A DNA stretch of 64,000 nucleotides from Gammaproteobacteria bacterium (GTDB lineage: Bacteria > Pseudomonadota > Gammaproteobacteria > Chromatiales > Chromatiaceae): the NCBI GenBank assembly GCA_020445255.1, contig JAGRGY010000004.1, positions 108,564-172,563 of the forward strand. The letters run 5' to 3'. Under the pieces are notes generated by a model, which had not been told where the DNA came from, ran no database searches, and saw only the letters and a program-made list of their open reading frames with translations. Below, piece after piece: positions 20,248 through 28,825 of the stretch. The position numbers and the translations under genes were made by a program. Within the stretch, counting starts at the first letter, position 1, and each line of letters opens with the position of its first letter.

Positions 20248-20808
20248 CTATTGGGCAGCACCACGAAAATCGGGATCGGCCGCCAGGGCATGCATATTGA
20301 ACACAGGCCATACGTCGCCATCCAGGTTGAACGCCTCGTAGACGTAGGCCCCCAACAAACCCTTCATCCGAGCATTCGGCAGCTTGTCCCGTCGACTGAA
20401 GTGGCGCATCCCCTGTACGGACGGAACCACGAGGCCGACAACCAGCCCTCGCAGCCGCAATACCAGGATCCGTGTCGCCTTTGACGGGACGACCGCCTTC
20501 ATTCCGAGGAACGATTGAAGGTCGATGACCGGCAGCAGGCTGCTGCGCACATTGGCGAGTCCCAGCATCCATGGTTTCGCCCCGGGCACACGGGTGATTC
20601 GTTCCTGAAAGGGTAGCATCTCGCTGACTTCGTTCATTGCCGCGACAACACGCACGCCGCCGACGCCGAACACGAGGCCATCCCAGATATCCTGGGTCTG
20701 CGACAGTTTCGGCAAACGGATTGCCGCATCGCGGCTGCGTTGCTCGATGTCCGACAGGACAGCGATCGCCTCCTGCGCCGAGATCATCTGTCCGTTGAGT
20801 TCGATCAT
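20248..20808 (-). CDS. pilI: CheW-like coupling protein PilI
   Basis: A 186-residue CheW domain protein linking PilJ to ChpA. Signs: VRVVAAMNEVSEML, KPWMLGLANVRSSLLPVIDLQSFLG and GLVVPSVQGMRHF, close to PilI/CheW conserved segments. ATG at 20808 is chosen; a GTG at 20838 would add ten residues but has no ribosome site. The gene lies between pilH and pilJ, as in other Pil-Chp clusters, with larger gaps (82 bases to pilJ, 216 to pilH) than the rest. Confidence 0.9.
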   Translation of the reverse strand: MIELNGQMISAQEAIAVLSDIEQRSRDAAIRLPKLSQTQDIWDGLVFGVGGVRVVAAMNEVSEMLPFQERITRVPGAKPWMLGLANVRSSLLPVIDLQSFLGMKAVVPSKATRILVLRLRGLVVGLVVPSVQGMRHFSRRDKLPNARMKGLLGAYVYEAFNLDGDVWPVFNMHALAADPDFRGAAQ

Positions 20809-21024
20809 CGGATACCGGCCCCACTCATCAGGCTGCACCGGTCGAATGCTTGGTCAGTCCGAACCGGTCGCTGCGGGTCGCGCCCGGCAGCGCGCTACGA
20901 ACGATGCCATCACAGGCATCGCGGGCCTCCCGCGATTGCGCCAATCGTGAATGAAGTGCGCTCACCAGACTCCTTCCCCCGCTCCCGATCCGCGTCCACC
21001 CCGGTTACACAGTATCTTCCGGAC

Positions 21025-21387
21025 CTAACGCAGCAGTTCGCCGAGCTTCTGCAGCAACTCGCGGCCATCGACGGGTTTGACCAGATAACCCTTGGCGCCC
21101 TGGCGCATGCCCCATTCCCTGTCGGTTTCCTGGTCCTTGGTCGTGACCATCAAGACCGGGATGTGCTGCGTCTTGGGGTCGCGGCTGAGTTTGCGCGTCG
21201 CCTGAAAACCGTTGATCCCGGGCATGACGACATCCATAAGAATGGCGTCGGGCGCCTGAGTCTGAGCGGCCGCGATACCGGACTCGCCGTCTGATGCCGT
21301 CAGCGCCTCGTGTCCCCCTTGCCGCAGGATCTTCGTCAACACGTGAAGCTCGGTGGGCGAGTCGTCGACTATCAGAATTTTTGCCAT
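21025..21387 (-). CDS. pilH: Single-domain response regulator PilH
   Basis: A 120-residue CheY-like receiver. The family sequence MAKILIVDDSPTELHVL, phosphorylation Asp in ILMDVVMPGINGFQ (near residue 52), VTTKDQETDREWG and YLVKPVD match PilH of type IV pilus chemosensory systems. In P. aeruginosa PilH acts with PilT-driven retraction and as a phosphate sink. The ATG at 21387 starts the receiver fold exactly; the frame remains open upstream to 21414. Confidence 0.94.
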   Translation of the reverse strand: MAKILIVDDSPTELHVLTKILRQGGHEALTASDGESGIAAAQTQAPDAILMDVVMPGINGFQATRKLSRDPKTQHIPVLMVTTKDQETDREWGMRQGAKGYLVKPVDGRELLQKLGELLR

Positions 21388-21420
21388 ATGCGGTAGATCC
21401 CAGCTTGGACGCACGCCGCC

Positions 21421-21825
21421 TCAGGCCGCGTTCCTGGAGGCATGACGCCGGATCGCTCCCAGAAGCTCATCGCGGGTAAACGGTTTGGTCAGATACTGCT
21501 CCGAACCGACGATGCGGCCACGCGCACGATCGAAAAGGCCGTCCTTGCTCGACAGCATGATTACCGGAATGTCGCTGTACAGCTCATTGTGCTTGATCAG
21601 CGCGCAGGTTTGATAGCCGTCGAGTCGCGGCATCATGATGTCGACGAAGATCAGATCGGGATGGCTGTCGGCGATGATGGACAAGGCCTCGAAACCGTCG
21701 GTTGCGGTAAGCACCTCGCAGCCGGCCTTCTTCAGCAGTGTCTCGGCGGTGCGCCGAATGGTCTTGCTGTCGTCGATGACCATTACCTTGAGGCCGTTGA
21801 GGTCGATTGCGCTGTCGCTGCTCAC
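21421..21825 (-). CDS. pilG: Single-domain response regulator PilG
   Basis: A 134-residue CheY-like receiver and first gene of the Pil-Chp cluster. LKVMVIDDSKTIRRTAETL, IFVDIMMPRLDGYQTCALIK (Asp ~60) and VIMLSSKDGLFDRARG are almost identical to known PilG proteins, which promote pilus extension through PilB and raise cAMP in Pseudomonas. GTG at 21825 is chosen because GGGAGA sits upstream and the length then equals PilG of P. aeruginosa; the frame stays open further upstream. It follows the rhodanese gene by 35 bases on the same strand. Confidence 0.95.
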   Translation of the reverse strand: MSSDSAIDLNGLKVMVIDDSKTIRRTAETLLKKAGCEVLTATDGFEALSIIADSHPDLIFVDIMMPRLDGYQTCALIKHNELYSDIPVIMLSSKDGLFDRARGRIVGSEQYLTKPFTRDELLGAIRRHASRNAA

Positions 21826-21860
21826 GAACTGTCTCCCACCGTGTTCTGTCGGTTGCCTGG

Positions 21861-22640
21861 CTACTGACGGGGCACGATTGTGGTCAGCCCCCAGAGCTGC
21901 CACATCTGCATTCCGCCACGGTAGTACTTGATTTTGTCACTCGGATATCCCAGCCGGATCAGGCCGCGAATCGCGCGGGGTGACTGACCGCACGCGGGAC
22001 CGTTGCACCACAAAACGAGCTTCTTGGCATCCGTGAAATCCCATCGATCGGTTTTCGCATTGGCATCGACCAACCCCCATCCTTCGAGGAGCCCCTCTAC
22101 CGCGCCGACCTCACCGCGTTCCTTCGCTCCGAACGACTTCAATGTTTCCACGATGTTCGGATCATCGGGCTTGCCATCGAACAACGTGAATGGATGGTTG
22201 ACCGATCCGGGTATCGTACCCTTGCGGTACCATGAGACGGTACGCGCATCGATCAACAGACCGCTGCCGTCGCGCAACTCTGACTCCATGAAGTTGAACA
22301 GTTCCAGTTCACCGATCGGCTCGACACCCGGTGCCGGCGTTTCGGGCTGGATACAGAATGGCGGGCACTTGCGCGCCGTCTTGGCGAAGTATCCCTTGAG
22401 CTCGTAATCCGGGTCCTGCACCCGCTGCACCTTGACCGAGCGCCCCTCGTGAATGACATGGAGAAAAGGCTTGCCCTCATAGAGCGGGATGAACGTCGAC
22501 GTCTCTCCCACCTTGAGCTTGTCTTCGGCGTGCACCAGGACGGGATACGCGAGCAAACACGCCAGCAGGATGCCGGCGGCCATCGCCGGGATCGTCGAAT
22601 GCTCGCTTGTTCGGAGTCGCGTGGACTCGGTGATCGTCAC
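21861..22640 (-). CDS. Exported rhodanese-domain protein
   Basis: A 259-residue protein with an N-terminal signal or anchor (MAAGILLACLLAYPVLVHAED) and a C-terminal rhodanese-like domain: LLIDARTVSWYRKGTIPGSVNHPF (CH2A motif) and the active-loop region VLWCNGPACGQSPRAIRGL with cysteines in the expected place. Rhodaneses move sulfane sulfur or act as redox/binding modules in the periplasm. A proximal Cys pair (KCPPFC) suggests redox or metal chemistry. It starts with GTG overlapping the stop of the small upstream exported protein (GTGA), and pilG follows, so the pair may be co-transcribed with the Pil-Chp genes. Confidence 0.8.
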   Translation of the reverse strand: MTITESTRLRTSEHSTIPAMAAGILLACLLAYPVLVHAEDKLKVGETSTFIPLYEGKPFLHVIHEGRSVKVQRVQDPDYELKGYFAKTARKCPPFCIQPETPAPGVEPIGELELFNFMESELRDGSGLLIDARTVSWYRKGTIPGSVNHPFTLFDGKPDDPNIVETLKSFGAKERGEVGAVEGLLEGWGLVDANAKTDRWDFTDAKKLVLWCNGPACGQSPRAIRGLIRLGYPSDKIKYYRGGMQMWQLWGLTTIVPRQ

Positions 22641-23044
22641 GGATGCAAATACCTGTCAATAATCTTCGCACGTAGCGCCTCCATCGAGGCGCCGTTACTG
22701 TAGTCGAGATAGACCTCTTCGCGGCTGCGATCTGGCAGGCGCTGGTAGAAGCTGTAGGTGCCAACGTGCTGGCGTCGCAACAGCGTCTCGAAGCCTTCCC
22801 GCGACACGTCCGGGCGAGATGTCGCGCCCGTCGCTCCACTGCGCGCCGCTCCAGCCGGCTCAGCTGATGTATCGGTCGTTACCGGCTCGACCTTAGTCAC
22901 TTCCTGATCGAGCTGATCTAGGTAGGCGTCATCGGCGGCCTGCGCGGCGCCCAGGACGGCGCACGCAGTCATGGCCCCGACCAGTCGTGGCAGGTACCTG
23001 AACACGGGCATCCTGCCTCGAACAGTGGTGTAGGGTCGCCTCAT
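22637..23044 (-). CDS. Small exported protein of unknown function
   Basis: A 135-residue protein I do not recognise. A signal peptide (YLPRLVGAMTACAVLGAAQA) is followed by a low-complexity Thr/Ala-rich linker and a compact C-terminal segment, FETLLRRQHVGTYSFYQRL to IIDRYLHP. ATG at 23044 has GGAGG four bases upstream. Its stop overlaps the rhodanese start, so the two are translationally coupled and probably act together in the envelope. It is the first gene of the minus-strand transcript that runs into pilG. Confidence 0.65.
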   Translation of the reverse strand: MRRPYTTVRGRMPVFRYLPRLVGAMTACAVLGAAQAADDAYLDQLDQEVTKVEPVTTDTSAEPAGAARSGATGATSRPDVSREGFETLLRRQHVGTYSFYQRLPDRSREEVYLDYSNGASMEALRAKIIDRYLHP

Positions 23045-23245
23045 TGATCCTCCGCCGACTCGGCATGCGCGGTGGCAGCCCCGGGGCCGTGACTGGAGGC
23101 CTGGACGGCTGCCTAAGTTGCAGTTTTATTTTGGAAAATAGCAAGCGCACTGGTCGTCTGCAACAATAGACCAGCGCCGGCAGGGTCGATCGCGACGGGC
23201 GCGCTGAAACGTGACGGGTTTTGCATTCACGGAGGCAGGTTGCGA

Positions 23246-24196
23246 ATGGCTTTCTCGGTCGGCGTCGTCATGGATCCCATCGCCTCGATAAAGATCCACA
23301 AGGACAGCACCTTCGCGATGCTCCTGGAGGCGCAGCGTCGCCGCTGGCCATTGTGGTACATGGAACAGGGCGACCTGTCACTGCTCGACGGGCGCTGCAT
23401 CGCCCGGATGCGCCCGCTCGAGGTGCGCGACGACGCCACGGGATGGTTCACACTTGGCGATGCCAGAAGCGACTTTCTCGATACCCTGGACGTGATCCTG
23501 ATGCGCAAGGATCCGCCGTTCGACATGGAATACGTGTACACGACCTACCTGTTGGAACAGGCGGAGAGTCGCGGCACGCTGGTCGTCAATCGCCCCGCGG
23601 CACTGCGCGATGCCAATGAGAAGGTGTACACGGCGTGGTTTCCCGAGGTCTGTCCACCGACGCTGGTCAGCCGACGCCATGGTCAGATCGCGGATTTCAT
23701 CGACAAGCATGGGGATGCCATCCTGAAACCACTCGACGGCATGGGTGGCGCGTCGATCTTCCGGGTGCGCCACGACGACCCGAACCGCAACGTCATCATC
23801 GAGACGATGACGGCCCATCAGCGCCGCTTCGTCATGGCGCAGCGATTCATTCCCGAAATCCGTGACGGCGACAAACGGGTGCTGGTCATCGATGGCGAGG
23901 CCGTGCCCTACGCACTGGCGCGTGTACCCGGCGAGGGCGAGACCCGCGGCAATCTTGCCGCCGGGGCCAGCGGCGTCGGCGTCGCTTTGAGTGACAACGA
24001 CCGCCATATCGTGGAGACTGTCGGTCCGCGTCTGCGCGAGCAGGGCATCCTGTTCGCGGGGCTCGACGTCATCGGGGACTTTCTCACCGAAGTCAACGTC
24101 ACGAGCCCCACCTGCATACGTGAACTCGACCGGCTGTACGGCCTTAACATCAGCGCGACCCTGATGGATCGCATCGAGCAGAAACTCGCAGTATGA
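23246..24196 (+). CDS. gshB: Glutathione synthetase
   Basis: ATP-grasp enzyme joining gamma-glutamylcysteine and glycine. 316 residues, the family length. Motifs: VGVVMDPIASIKIHKDST at the start, ILKPLDGMGGASIFR (glycine-rich ATP loop), RVLVIDGEAVPYALAR and GLDVIGDFLTEVNVTSPT. ATG at 23246 has GGAGG at 23231-23235. The same gene precedes tonB and yqgE in P. aeruginosa; here an apbE-like gene is inserted between. The stop overlaps the next start (ATGA). Confidence 0.97.
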   Translation: MAFSVGVVMDPIASIKIHKDSTFAMLLEAQRRRWPLWYMEQGDLSLLDGRCIARMRPLEVRDDATGWFTLGDARSDFLDTLDVILMRKDPPFDMEYVYTTYLLEQAESRGTLVVNRPAALRDANEKVYTAWFPEVCPPTLVSRRHGQIADFIDKHGDAILKPLDGMGGASIFRVRHDDPNRNVIIETMTAHQRRFVMAQRFIPEIRDGDKRVLVIDGEAVPYALARVPGEGETRGNLAAGASGVGVALSDNDRHIVETVGPRLREQGILFAGLDVIGDFLTEVNVTSPTCIRELDRLYGLNISATLMDRIEQKLAV

Positions 24197-25257
24197 GATT
24201 GCTTGTCCGGCCGCGCGCTCGCGGCATAGCCCTGGCCGCTGCCGTTGTCGTCTTGGCGTTGAACGCCTGCACGGGACGCGACCCGGTGTCGCGCGGCAAG
24301 GTGCGTGCGTTCGACACGTCGTTCGATATCACGCTCATCGGCGTGAGTCGTGAACGCGCGGCCCAGGCAACCGAGTTGCTCACCAGCGACTTCGAGACCA
24401 TGGAGCGCGCCTGGCATGCGTGGAAGCCCGGCCCCGTCACGCGCATGAACGAGTTGTTCAACGCCGGCAGCGAACCCTTCACCGCACCACCCTCGGTGAT
24501 GCCTATTCTGCGCCTCGCGCGGCAGCTGTCGTTGCAGAGTGACGGCCTGTTCAACCCCGCGATCGGTCATCTGGTGCGCGCCTGGGGGTTCCAGGGACGA
24601 TCGACGGATTGCCTCCGCCCGCCACCACAGTCCGTCATAGAAACCGCCGTGAACGCGAACCCTGGCATGGGCGACATCCAGATCGACGGCCTGCGTGTGT
24701 CATCGTCGAACGCGATGGTCAAGCTGGATTTCCGTCATATCCAGCTCGGTTTCGCCATCGACCAGGCGATCGCCAGGCTGCAGGAGATGGACATCAACAA
24801 TGCCAGCATCGTTGCCGACGGCGCCGTGCGCGCAATCGGCTCGCGCGGTGGAAACGCGTGGAGCGTGTCGGTGCCCGGCCCCGACGGTGGCGGCATACTC
24901 GCCACGCTGCGAATCGAGGGGAACGAGGCCGCGTTCACGCTCGCGCCCTCGCGCGACGGCTTTACGTGGGAGGGCAGGCGCTTTCACGACGTCATCGACC
25001 CGCGCACCGGCTACCCGGCGGAGGGCATCACGTCGGTCACGGTGCTGCACCCGAATGCGTCCACCGCGGAAGCAGCGGCCAACGCGCTGTTTGTTGCCGG
25101 TCCCGACGACTGGCCGCGCGTCGCCCGGCTGATGGGACTGCGCTACGTCATGCTGACCGATGACCAGGGGCGGCTGCTGATGAACCCGGCCATGCAGGCA
25201 CGCGTCACGTTGCATACGCACAACCGGGAAGTCATCATCAGCGAACCACTCACCTGA
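24193..25257 (+). CDS. ApbE-like FAD:protein FMN transferase, lipoprotein, altered motifs
   Basis: A 354-residue protein of the ApbE/flavin transferase family, which attaches FMN to threonine in partner proteins such as RnfG or NqrC. A lipoprotein signal ends in the lipobox LNAC, so it is anchored facing the periplasm. Family features: RVRAFDTSFDITL-like start, NPAIGHLVRAWGF and the metal/FAD motif HDVIDPRTGYP. By eye, two conserved sites differ: the usual NAGG/NLGG turn reads VADGAVR, and the usual ADAL(A/S)TA metal site reads AEAAANA. It could be active, weak or a binding-only form. It overlaps gshB by four bases. Confidence 0.8.
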   Translation: MRLLVRPRARGIALAAAVVVLALNACTGRDPVSRGKVRAFDTSFDITLIGVSRERAAQATELLTSDFETMERAWHAWKPGPVTRMNELFNAGSEPFTAPPSVMPILRLARQLSLQSDGLFNPAIGHLVRAWGFQGRSTDCLRPPPQSVIETAVNANPGMGDIQIDGLRVSSSNAMVKLDFRHIQLGFAIDQAIARLQEMDINNASIVADGAVRAIGSRGGNAWSVSVPGPDGGGILATLRIEGNEAAFTLAPSRDGFTWEGRRFHDVIDPRTGYPAEGITSVTVLHPNASTAEAAANALFVAGPDDWPRVARLMGLRYVMLTDDQGRLLMNPAMQARVTLHTHNREVIISEPLT

Positions 25258-25273
25258 ACGCGCCAACCGAACA

Positions 25274-26170
25274 TTGACGGTCAACATCGACGGCAACCTG
25301 TTACCCAAGCACAGTGACGACGCTATCGGCCCGGCACTGCTCGTTGCCGTGGCCGTGCACGCGTTCCTGTTGCTCAGCATCAGCTTCGACGTCTCGCGGG
25401 ACACGCCGCCGCCTCCGGAGCGCACGCTCGACATCACGCTGGTCCAGCCGAAGCCCAAGCCGAAACCGGTCGAGGCACCCGATTTCCTCGCCCAGCAGGA
25501 CCAGGAAGGTGGCGGCGACAAGACCGTCAAGGAGCGCCAGACCAGTCCCTTGGGCAATCCGGCGGCGCTGCCGAAACCGCAGCCGGCCCTCGAACTCGAA
25601 CGCGCCGGCGCAGAACAACCTGAGGCGGCCCCGGAGCCCACGCCGATCGCAACCGCCAAGGCCGAGCGCGTCGTGCGAGTGACGCCGCCCAAGCCCGAGG
25701 TCAAGGAGAAGCCACGCCCGAAACTGAGCCAGCTGCTGGCGAGCACGCAGCAGGAGATCGACCGCCTGACGGCGGAACTCGACCGCCGCACCGTCTCCGC
25801 ATCACGCCAGGATCGGCGCAAAGCCGTCAATGCGAGCACCCAGGAATACCGGTACGCCGCCTACCTGGAGGCCTGGCGTTCGAAGGTCGAGAAGATCGGC
25901 AACCTGAACTACCCGGATGAGGCGAAGCGCAAAAAGCTGTACGGAAATCTCTTGATGCACGTGGCGGTTCGCGCCGACGGCAGCGTCGAGCGGATCCGGG
26001 TGGTCCGCTCGTCGGGGCACAAGCTGCTCGACGATGCCGCGGTACGGATCGTGCGGATGGCGGCGCCGTTCGCACCGTTCCCCCCCGAGATCCGCAAAGA
26101 GGTCGACGTGCTCGACATCACCCGGACATGGCAATTTCTCGACGGCAACACGCTGTTTTCTTCAAACTGA
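25274..26170 (+). CDS. TonB-family energy transducer (TonB3-like)
   Basis: A 298-residue periplasm-spanning protein: one N-terminal membrane anchor (PALLVAVAVHAFLLLSISFDV), a long Pro/Lys/Glu-rich region (~45-150) and a C-terminal TonB domain with NYPDEAKRKKLYGNLLMHVAV and VRSSGHKLLDDAAVRIVR. TonB proteins pass proton-motive energy to outer-membrane transporters. By position next to gshB and yqgE it matches P. aeruginosa tonB3, which is needed for twitching. The start is TTG at 25274, the only reasonable codon before the membrane segment; it is uncertain. Confidence 0.88.
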   Translation: MTVNIDGNLLPKHSDDAIGPALLVAVAVHAFLLLSISFDVSRDTPPPPERTLDITLVQPKPKPKPVEAPDFLAQQDQEGGGDKTVKERQTSPLGNPAALPKPQPALELERAGAEQPEAAPEPTPIATAKAERVVRVTPPKPEVKEKPRPKLSQLLASTQQEIDRLTAELDRRTVSASRQDRRKAVNASTQEYRYAAYLEAWRSKVEKIGNLNYPDEAKRKKLYGNLLMHVAVRADGSVERIRVVRSSGHKLLDDAAVRIVRMAAPFAPFPPEIRKEVDVLDITRTWQFLDGNTLFSSN

Positions 26171-26268
26171 TTCTCGTTTCTACGGCGAAGTGCCTGCACC
26201 GATGCGGGCCGGGGCCCTGCCGGCTGCAACCACTTGCCGGACCTCCGGCCGACTACGATACTTGGACC

Positions 26269-26832
26269 ATGACGCAACACGCCTCGCTCAAGAGCCAGCT
26301 GCTGATCGCGATGCCGAACCTGGAGGATCCGAACTTCTCCCGCACCGTCACGTACATCTGCGAGCACGGCGAACACGGCGCGATGGGTATCGTGCTGAAC
26401 CGTCCGACCGAGCTGCGTCTGAGCGACATCCTGCAACATATGAAGATCGACGCCGACACCGGACCGGCCAGTGACCAGATCGTCTTCCTCGGCGGCCCGG
26501 TCGAGGAGGAGCGCGGCTTCGTGCTGCACACCCATACCGAGCCCTGGGACAGCACGTTGACGGTTGACGACACGATCAGCATTACCACGTCGCGCGATAT
26601 CCTCGAGGCAATGGCCAGCGGCGAGGGGCCGGCTCAAACGCTGGTCGCGCTCGGCTACGCCGGCTGGGGTGCCGGCCAGCTCGAGCGCGAGATCCAGGAG
26701 AATGCCTGGCTCAGCGGCCCGGTGGAGAAATCGATCCTGTTCGACCTGCCCGCCGACGAGCGCTGGGCGGCTGCGGCACGCCTGCTCGGTGTCGATGTCA
26801 ACCTGCTCAGCAGCGATCCCGGCCACGCATGA
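26269..26832 (+). CDS. yqgE: YqgE/AlgH family protein (UPF0301)
   Basis: A 187-residue protein of the conserved YqgE/AlgH family, whose biochemical role is not settled. Typical sequence: SLKSQLLIAMPNLEDPNFSR, HGAMGIVLNRP, FLGGPVEEERGFVLH and LGYAGWGAGQLEREI. ATG at 26269 starts just before the conserved first helix; upstream the frame is open but without features. The stop codon overlaps the ruvX start (ATGA), the usual yqgE-ruvX pairing. Confidence 0.95.
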   Translation: MTQHASLKSQLLIAMPNLEDPNFSRTVTYICEHGEHGAMGIVLNRPTELRLSDILQHMKIDADTGPASDQIVFLGGPVEEERGFVLHTHTEPWDSTLTVDDTISITTSRDILEAMASGEGPAQTLVALGYAGWGAGQLEREIQENAWLSGPVEKSILFDLPADERWAAAARLLGVDVNLLSSDPGHA

Positions 26833-27230
26833 TGGCCGTGCTGCTCGGCTTCGACTATGGCACCCACAAGATCGGGATCGCGGTGGGCCAGTCGCTGACC
26901 GGTACGGCAACGCCGCTCGAGACGCTCGGCATGGTGCGCGAAAAACCCGACTGGACGCGTATCGGCCTCCTGCTCGACGAGTGGCGCCCCGAGGCCCTGG
27001 TCGTCGGTCACCCGTTCGAGATGTCCGGACGCGAGGCGGACAACGCGGAGGGTGCGAAGCGGTTTGCGCGCCAGCTGCATGGGCGGTATCGACTGCCGGT
27101 GCACATGGCCGACGAGCGCCTGACCAGCCGCGAGGCCTGGGCCCGACTAGGCAACGAGGCAAACCGCGACCCGACCCGGGTCGATGCACTGGCGGCCAAA
27201 CTGATACTGGAAACCTGGTTGAATGACTGA
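26829..27230 (+). CDS. ruvX: YqgF/RuvX, RNase H-fold putative Holliday junction resolvase / pre-16S rRNA nuclease
   Basis: A 133-residue protein. Motifs: LLGFDYGTHKIGIAVGQ (first acidic site and Walker-like turn), ALVVGHPFEM, VHMADERLTS and NRDPTRVDALAAKLIL with the last catalytic acids. Members process the 5' end of 16S rRNA and have been proposed as junction resolvases. Two ATGs in tandem (26829, 26832) both fit. Its end overlaps the pyrR start by eight bases. Confidence 0.95.
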   Translation: MMAVLLGFDYGTHKIGIAVGQSLTGTATPLETLGMVREKPDWTRIGLLLDEWRPEALVVGHPFEMSGREADNAEGAKRFARQLHGRYRLPVHMADERLTSREAWARLGNEANRDPTRVDALAAKLILETWLND

Positions 27231-27753
27231 CACCACCCTGTTCATGGAGCACGCGGCGATCGTCGACCTGATCGCCGGGATGGCCGCCGCCCTGCGTAAG
27301 CACCTCGACGACCGCGATTTCGACGACCCGGCGATCATCGGGATCCACACCGGTGGCGCGTGGGTCGCCGAGCGCCTGAACCGCCTGCTAGGCCTGGATC
27401 TGCCGACCGGTCTGCTCGACATCAGCTTTTACCGCGACGACTTCACGCAGATCGGGGTCAACCCCCAGGTCAGGCCGTCGAAGATCGAGTTCGACGTCGA
27501 CGACCGTAACATCGTGCTGGTCGACGACGTCCTGCAGACCGGCCGCACGATTCGCGCCGCGATGAACGAGATATTCGACTATGGCCGGCCGGCGACCATC
27601 ACCCTGGTGACGCTGATCGAACGCAGCGGGCGCGAGCTGCCGATCCAGCCGGACGTGATAGGACTGAGCCCGCCGCTTCTCGACAGCGACCGGATCAAGC
27701 TCAACGGACCCGACCCGCTGAGCCTGGAGATTTTTCACCGCCCACAGGGCTAG
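27223..27753 (+). CDS. pyrR: PyrR: pyrimidine operon regulator / uracil phosphoribosyltransferase
   Basis: A 176-residue PRTase-fold protein. The PRPP loop IVLVDDVLQTGRTIRAAMNEI and the early segment IIGIHTGGAWVAERL identify PyrR. In Gram-positives PyrR binds pyr mRNA to cause attenuation; in Pseudomonas it sits in the same place next to pyrB. It overlaps ruvX. A strong hairpin sequence lies between pyrR and pyrB. Confidence 0.95.
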   Translation: MTDTTLFMEHAAIVDLIAGMAAALRKHLDDRDFDDPAIIGIHTGGAWVAERLNRLLGLDLPTGLLDISFYRDDFTQIGVNPQVRPSKIEFDVDDRNIVLVDDVLQTGRTIRAAMNEIFDYGRPATITLVTLIERSGRELPIQPDVIGLSPPLLDSDRIKLNGPDPLSLEIFHRPQG

Positions 27754-27760
27754 CCGCACA

Positions 27761-27811
27761 GGCCGGTTCACACCCTGCGCGCGCCAGGTGTGCGCGCAGT
27801 GTGAACAGGCC
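27761..27811 (+). promoter_or_regulatory. Large hairpin/inverted repeat between pyrR and pyrB, with -10-like box
   Basis: Left arm 27766-27782 and right arm 27792-27806 pair over 15 base pairs with a two-base bulge (CC at 27774-27775) and a nine-base loop; flanking GGCC at 27761-27764 and 27808-27811 can extend the stem. No T-run follows, so it is not a classic terminator. TAGAAT at 27813-27818 resembles a -10 box that would start RNA almost at the pyrB ATG. It may be a PyrR-related RNA element, a DNA operator or a 3' stabilising stem for pyrR. Confidence 0.6.
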
Positions 27812-27826
27812 CTAGAATAGGCGCCG

Positions 27827-28825
27827 ATGCCAAGCCCGCGATCCTCCAATCTGCAGCTCAACGAGCACGGCCGCCTTCGTCATTTCCTGACGATCGACGG
27901 CCTGGACCGCGAACTGCTCACCCAGATCCTCGACACCGCCGAATCGTTCGCCGCACTGCCGGGGCGTCCGGTCAAGAAGGTGCCACTGCTGCGCGGCCGC
28001 ATCATCACCAACCTGTTCTTCGAAAGCAGTACGCGCACACGCACCACGTTCGAACTGGCGGCCAAGCTGCTGTCTGCCGACGTCATCAACTTCAACATCA
28101 GCACCTCGGCGACATCGAAGGGCGAGACCCTGCTCGACACGTTGCGCAACATCGAGGCCATGCATTCGGACATGTTCATCGTGCGCCACGCCCAATCCGG
28201 CGCCGCGCACTTCATCGCCGAGCACGCCGCGCCGCGAGTCAGCGTTATCAACGCCGGTGACGGCCGCCACGCCCATCCGACCCAGGCCATGCTGGACATG
28301 TTCACGATCCGCAAGCACAAGGGGGATTTCACGCCGCTGCGCGTGGCGATCGTCGGTGACGTGCTGCACTCGCGTGTCGCGCGCTCGCAGATCCTGGCGC
28401 TGAACACGCTGGGCGTCACCGAGGTGCGGGTCGTCGGTCCGCGTACCCTGCTGCCGACCGAGGCGCGCGCGCTCGGCGTGCACGTGTTCAATGACCTTGA
28501 AGAAGGTGTGCGCGACGTCGACGTCGTGATCATGCTGCGGCTGCAGAACGAACGCATGGACGGCGCGCTGCTGCCGAATCAGCACGAGTATTTCCGCCTG
28601 TACGGCCTTACCGACGAGCGCCTCGAAGCGGCGAAGCCGGACGCGATCGTCATGCACCCGGGCCCGATCAACCGCGGGATCGAGATGGATTCCGAGGTCG
28701 CCGATGGACCGCGCTCGGTGATTCTGCAGCAGGTCAGCTACGGCATCGCGGTACGCATGGCCGTGATGTCGATGGCAATGCAGTCGCAGGCCGATCTCGG
28801 CGGGGCCGGCGGGAGCGAGGCATGA
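27827..28825 (+). CDS. pyrB: Aspartate carbamoyltransferase catalytic chain
   Basis: Condenses carbamoyl phosphate with aspartate, the first committed step of pyrimidine synthesis. 332 residues, as in the Pseudomonas-type enzyme. Motifs: [16 protein letters not shown] (carbamoyl phosphate site), [15 protein letters not shown] and [12 protein letters not shown]. It overlaps the next gene, a dihydroorotase-like chain without catalytic histidines, by four bases; this is the arrangement of class A dodecameric ATCase, where PyrB needs that partner. No pyrI regulatory chain is present. Confidence 0.97.
   Translation: MPSPRSSNLQLNEHGRLRHFLTIDGLDRELLTQILDTAESFAALPGRPVKKVPLLRGRIITNLFFESSTRTRTTFELAAKLLSADVINFNISTSATSKGETLLDTLRNIEAMHSDMFIVRHAQSGAAHFIAEHAAPRVSVINAGDGRHAHPTQAMLDMFTIRKHKGDFTPLRVAIVGDVLHSRVARSQILALNTLGVTEVRVVGPRTLLPTEARALGVHVFNDLEEGVRDVDVVIMLRLQNERMDGALLPNQHEYFRLYGLTDERLEAAKPDAIVMHPGPINRGIEMDSEVADGPRSVILQQVSYGIAVRMAVMSMAMQSQADLGGAGGSEA

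Noticed and set aside
25909..27348. A 479-codon open frame on - across tonB, yqgE and ruvX
   Set aside because: It crosses three recognised genes on the other strand, which themselves have family motifs and coupled starts.
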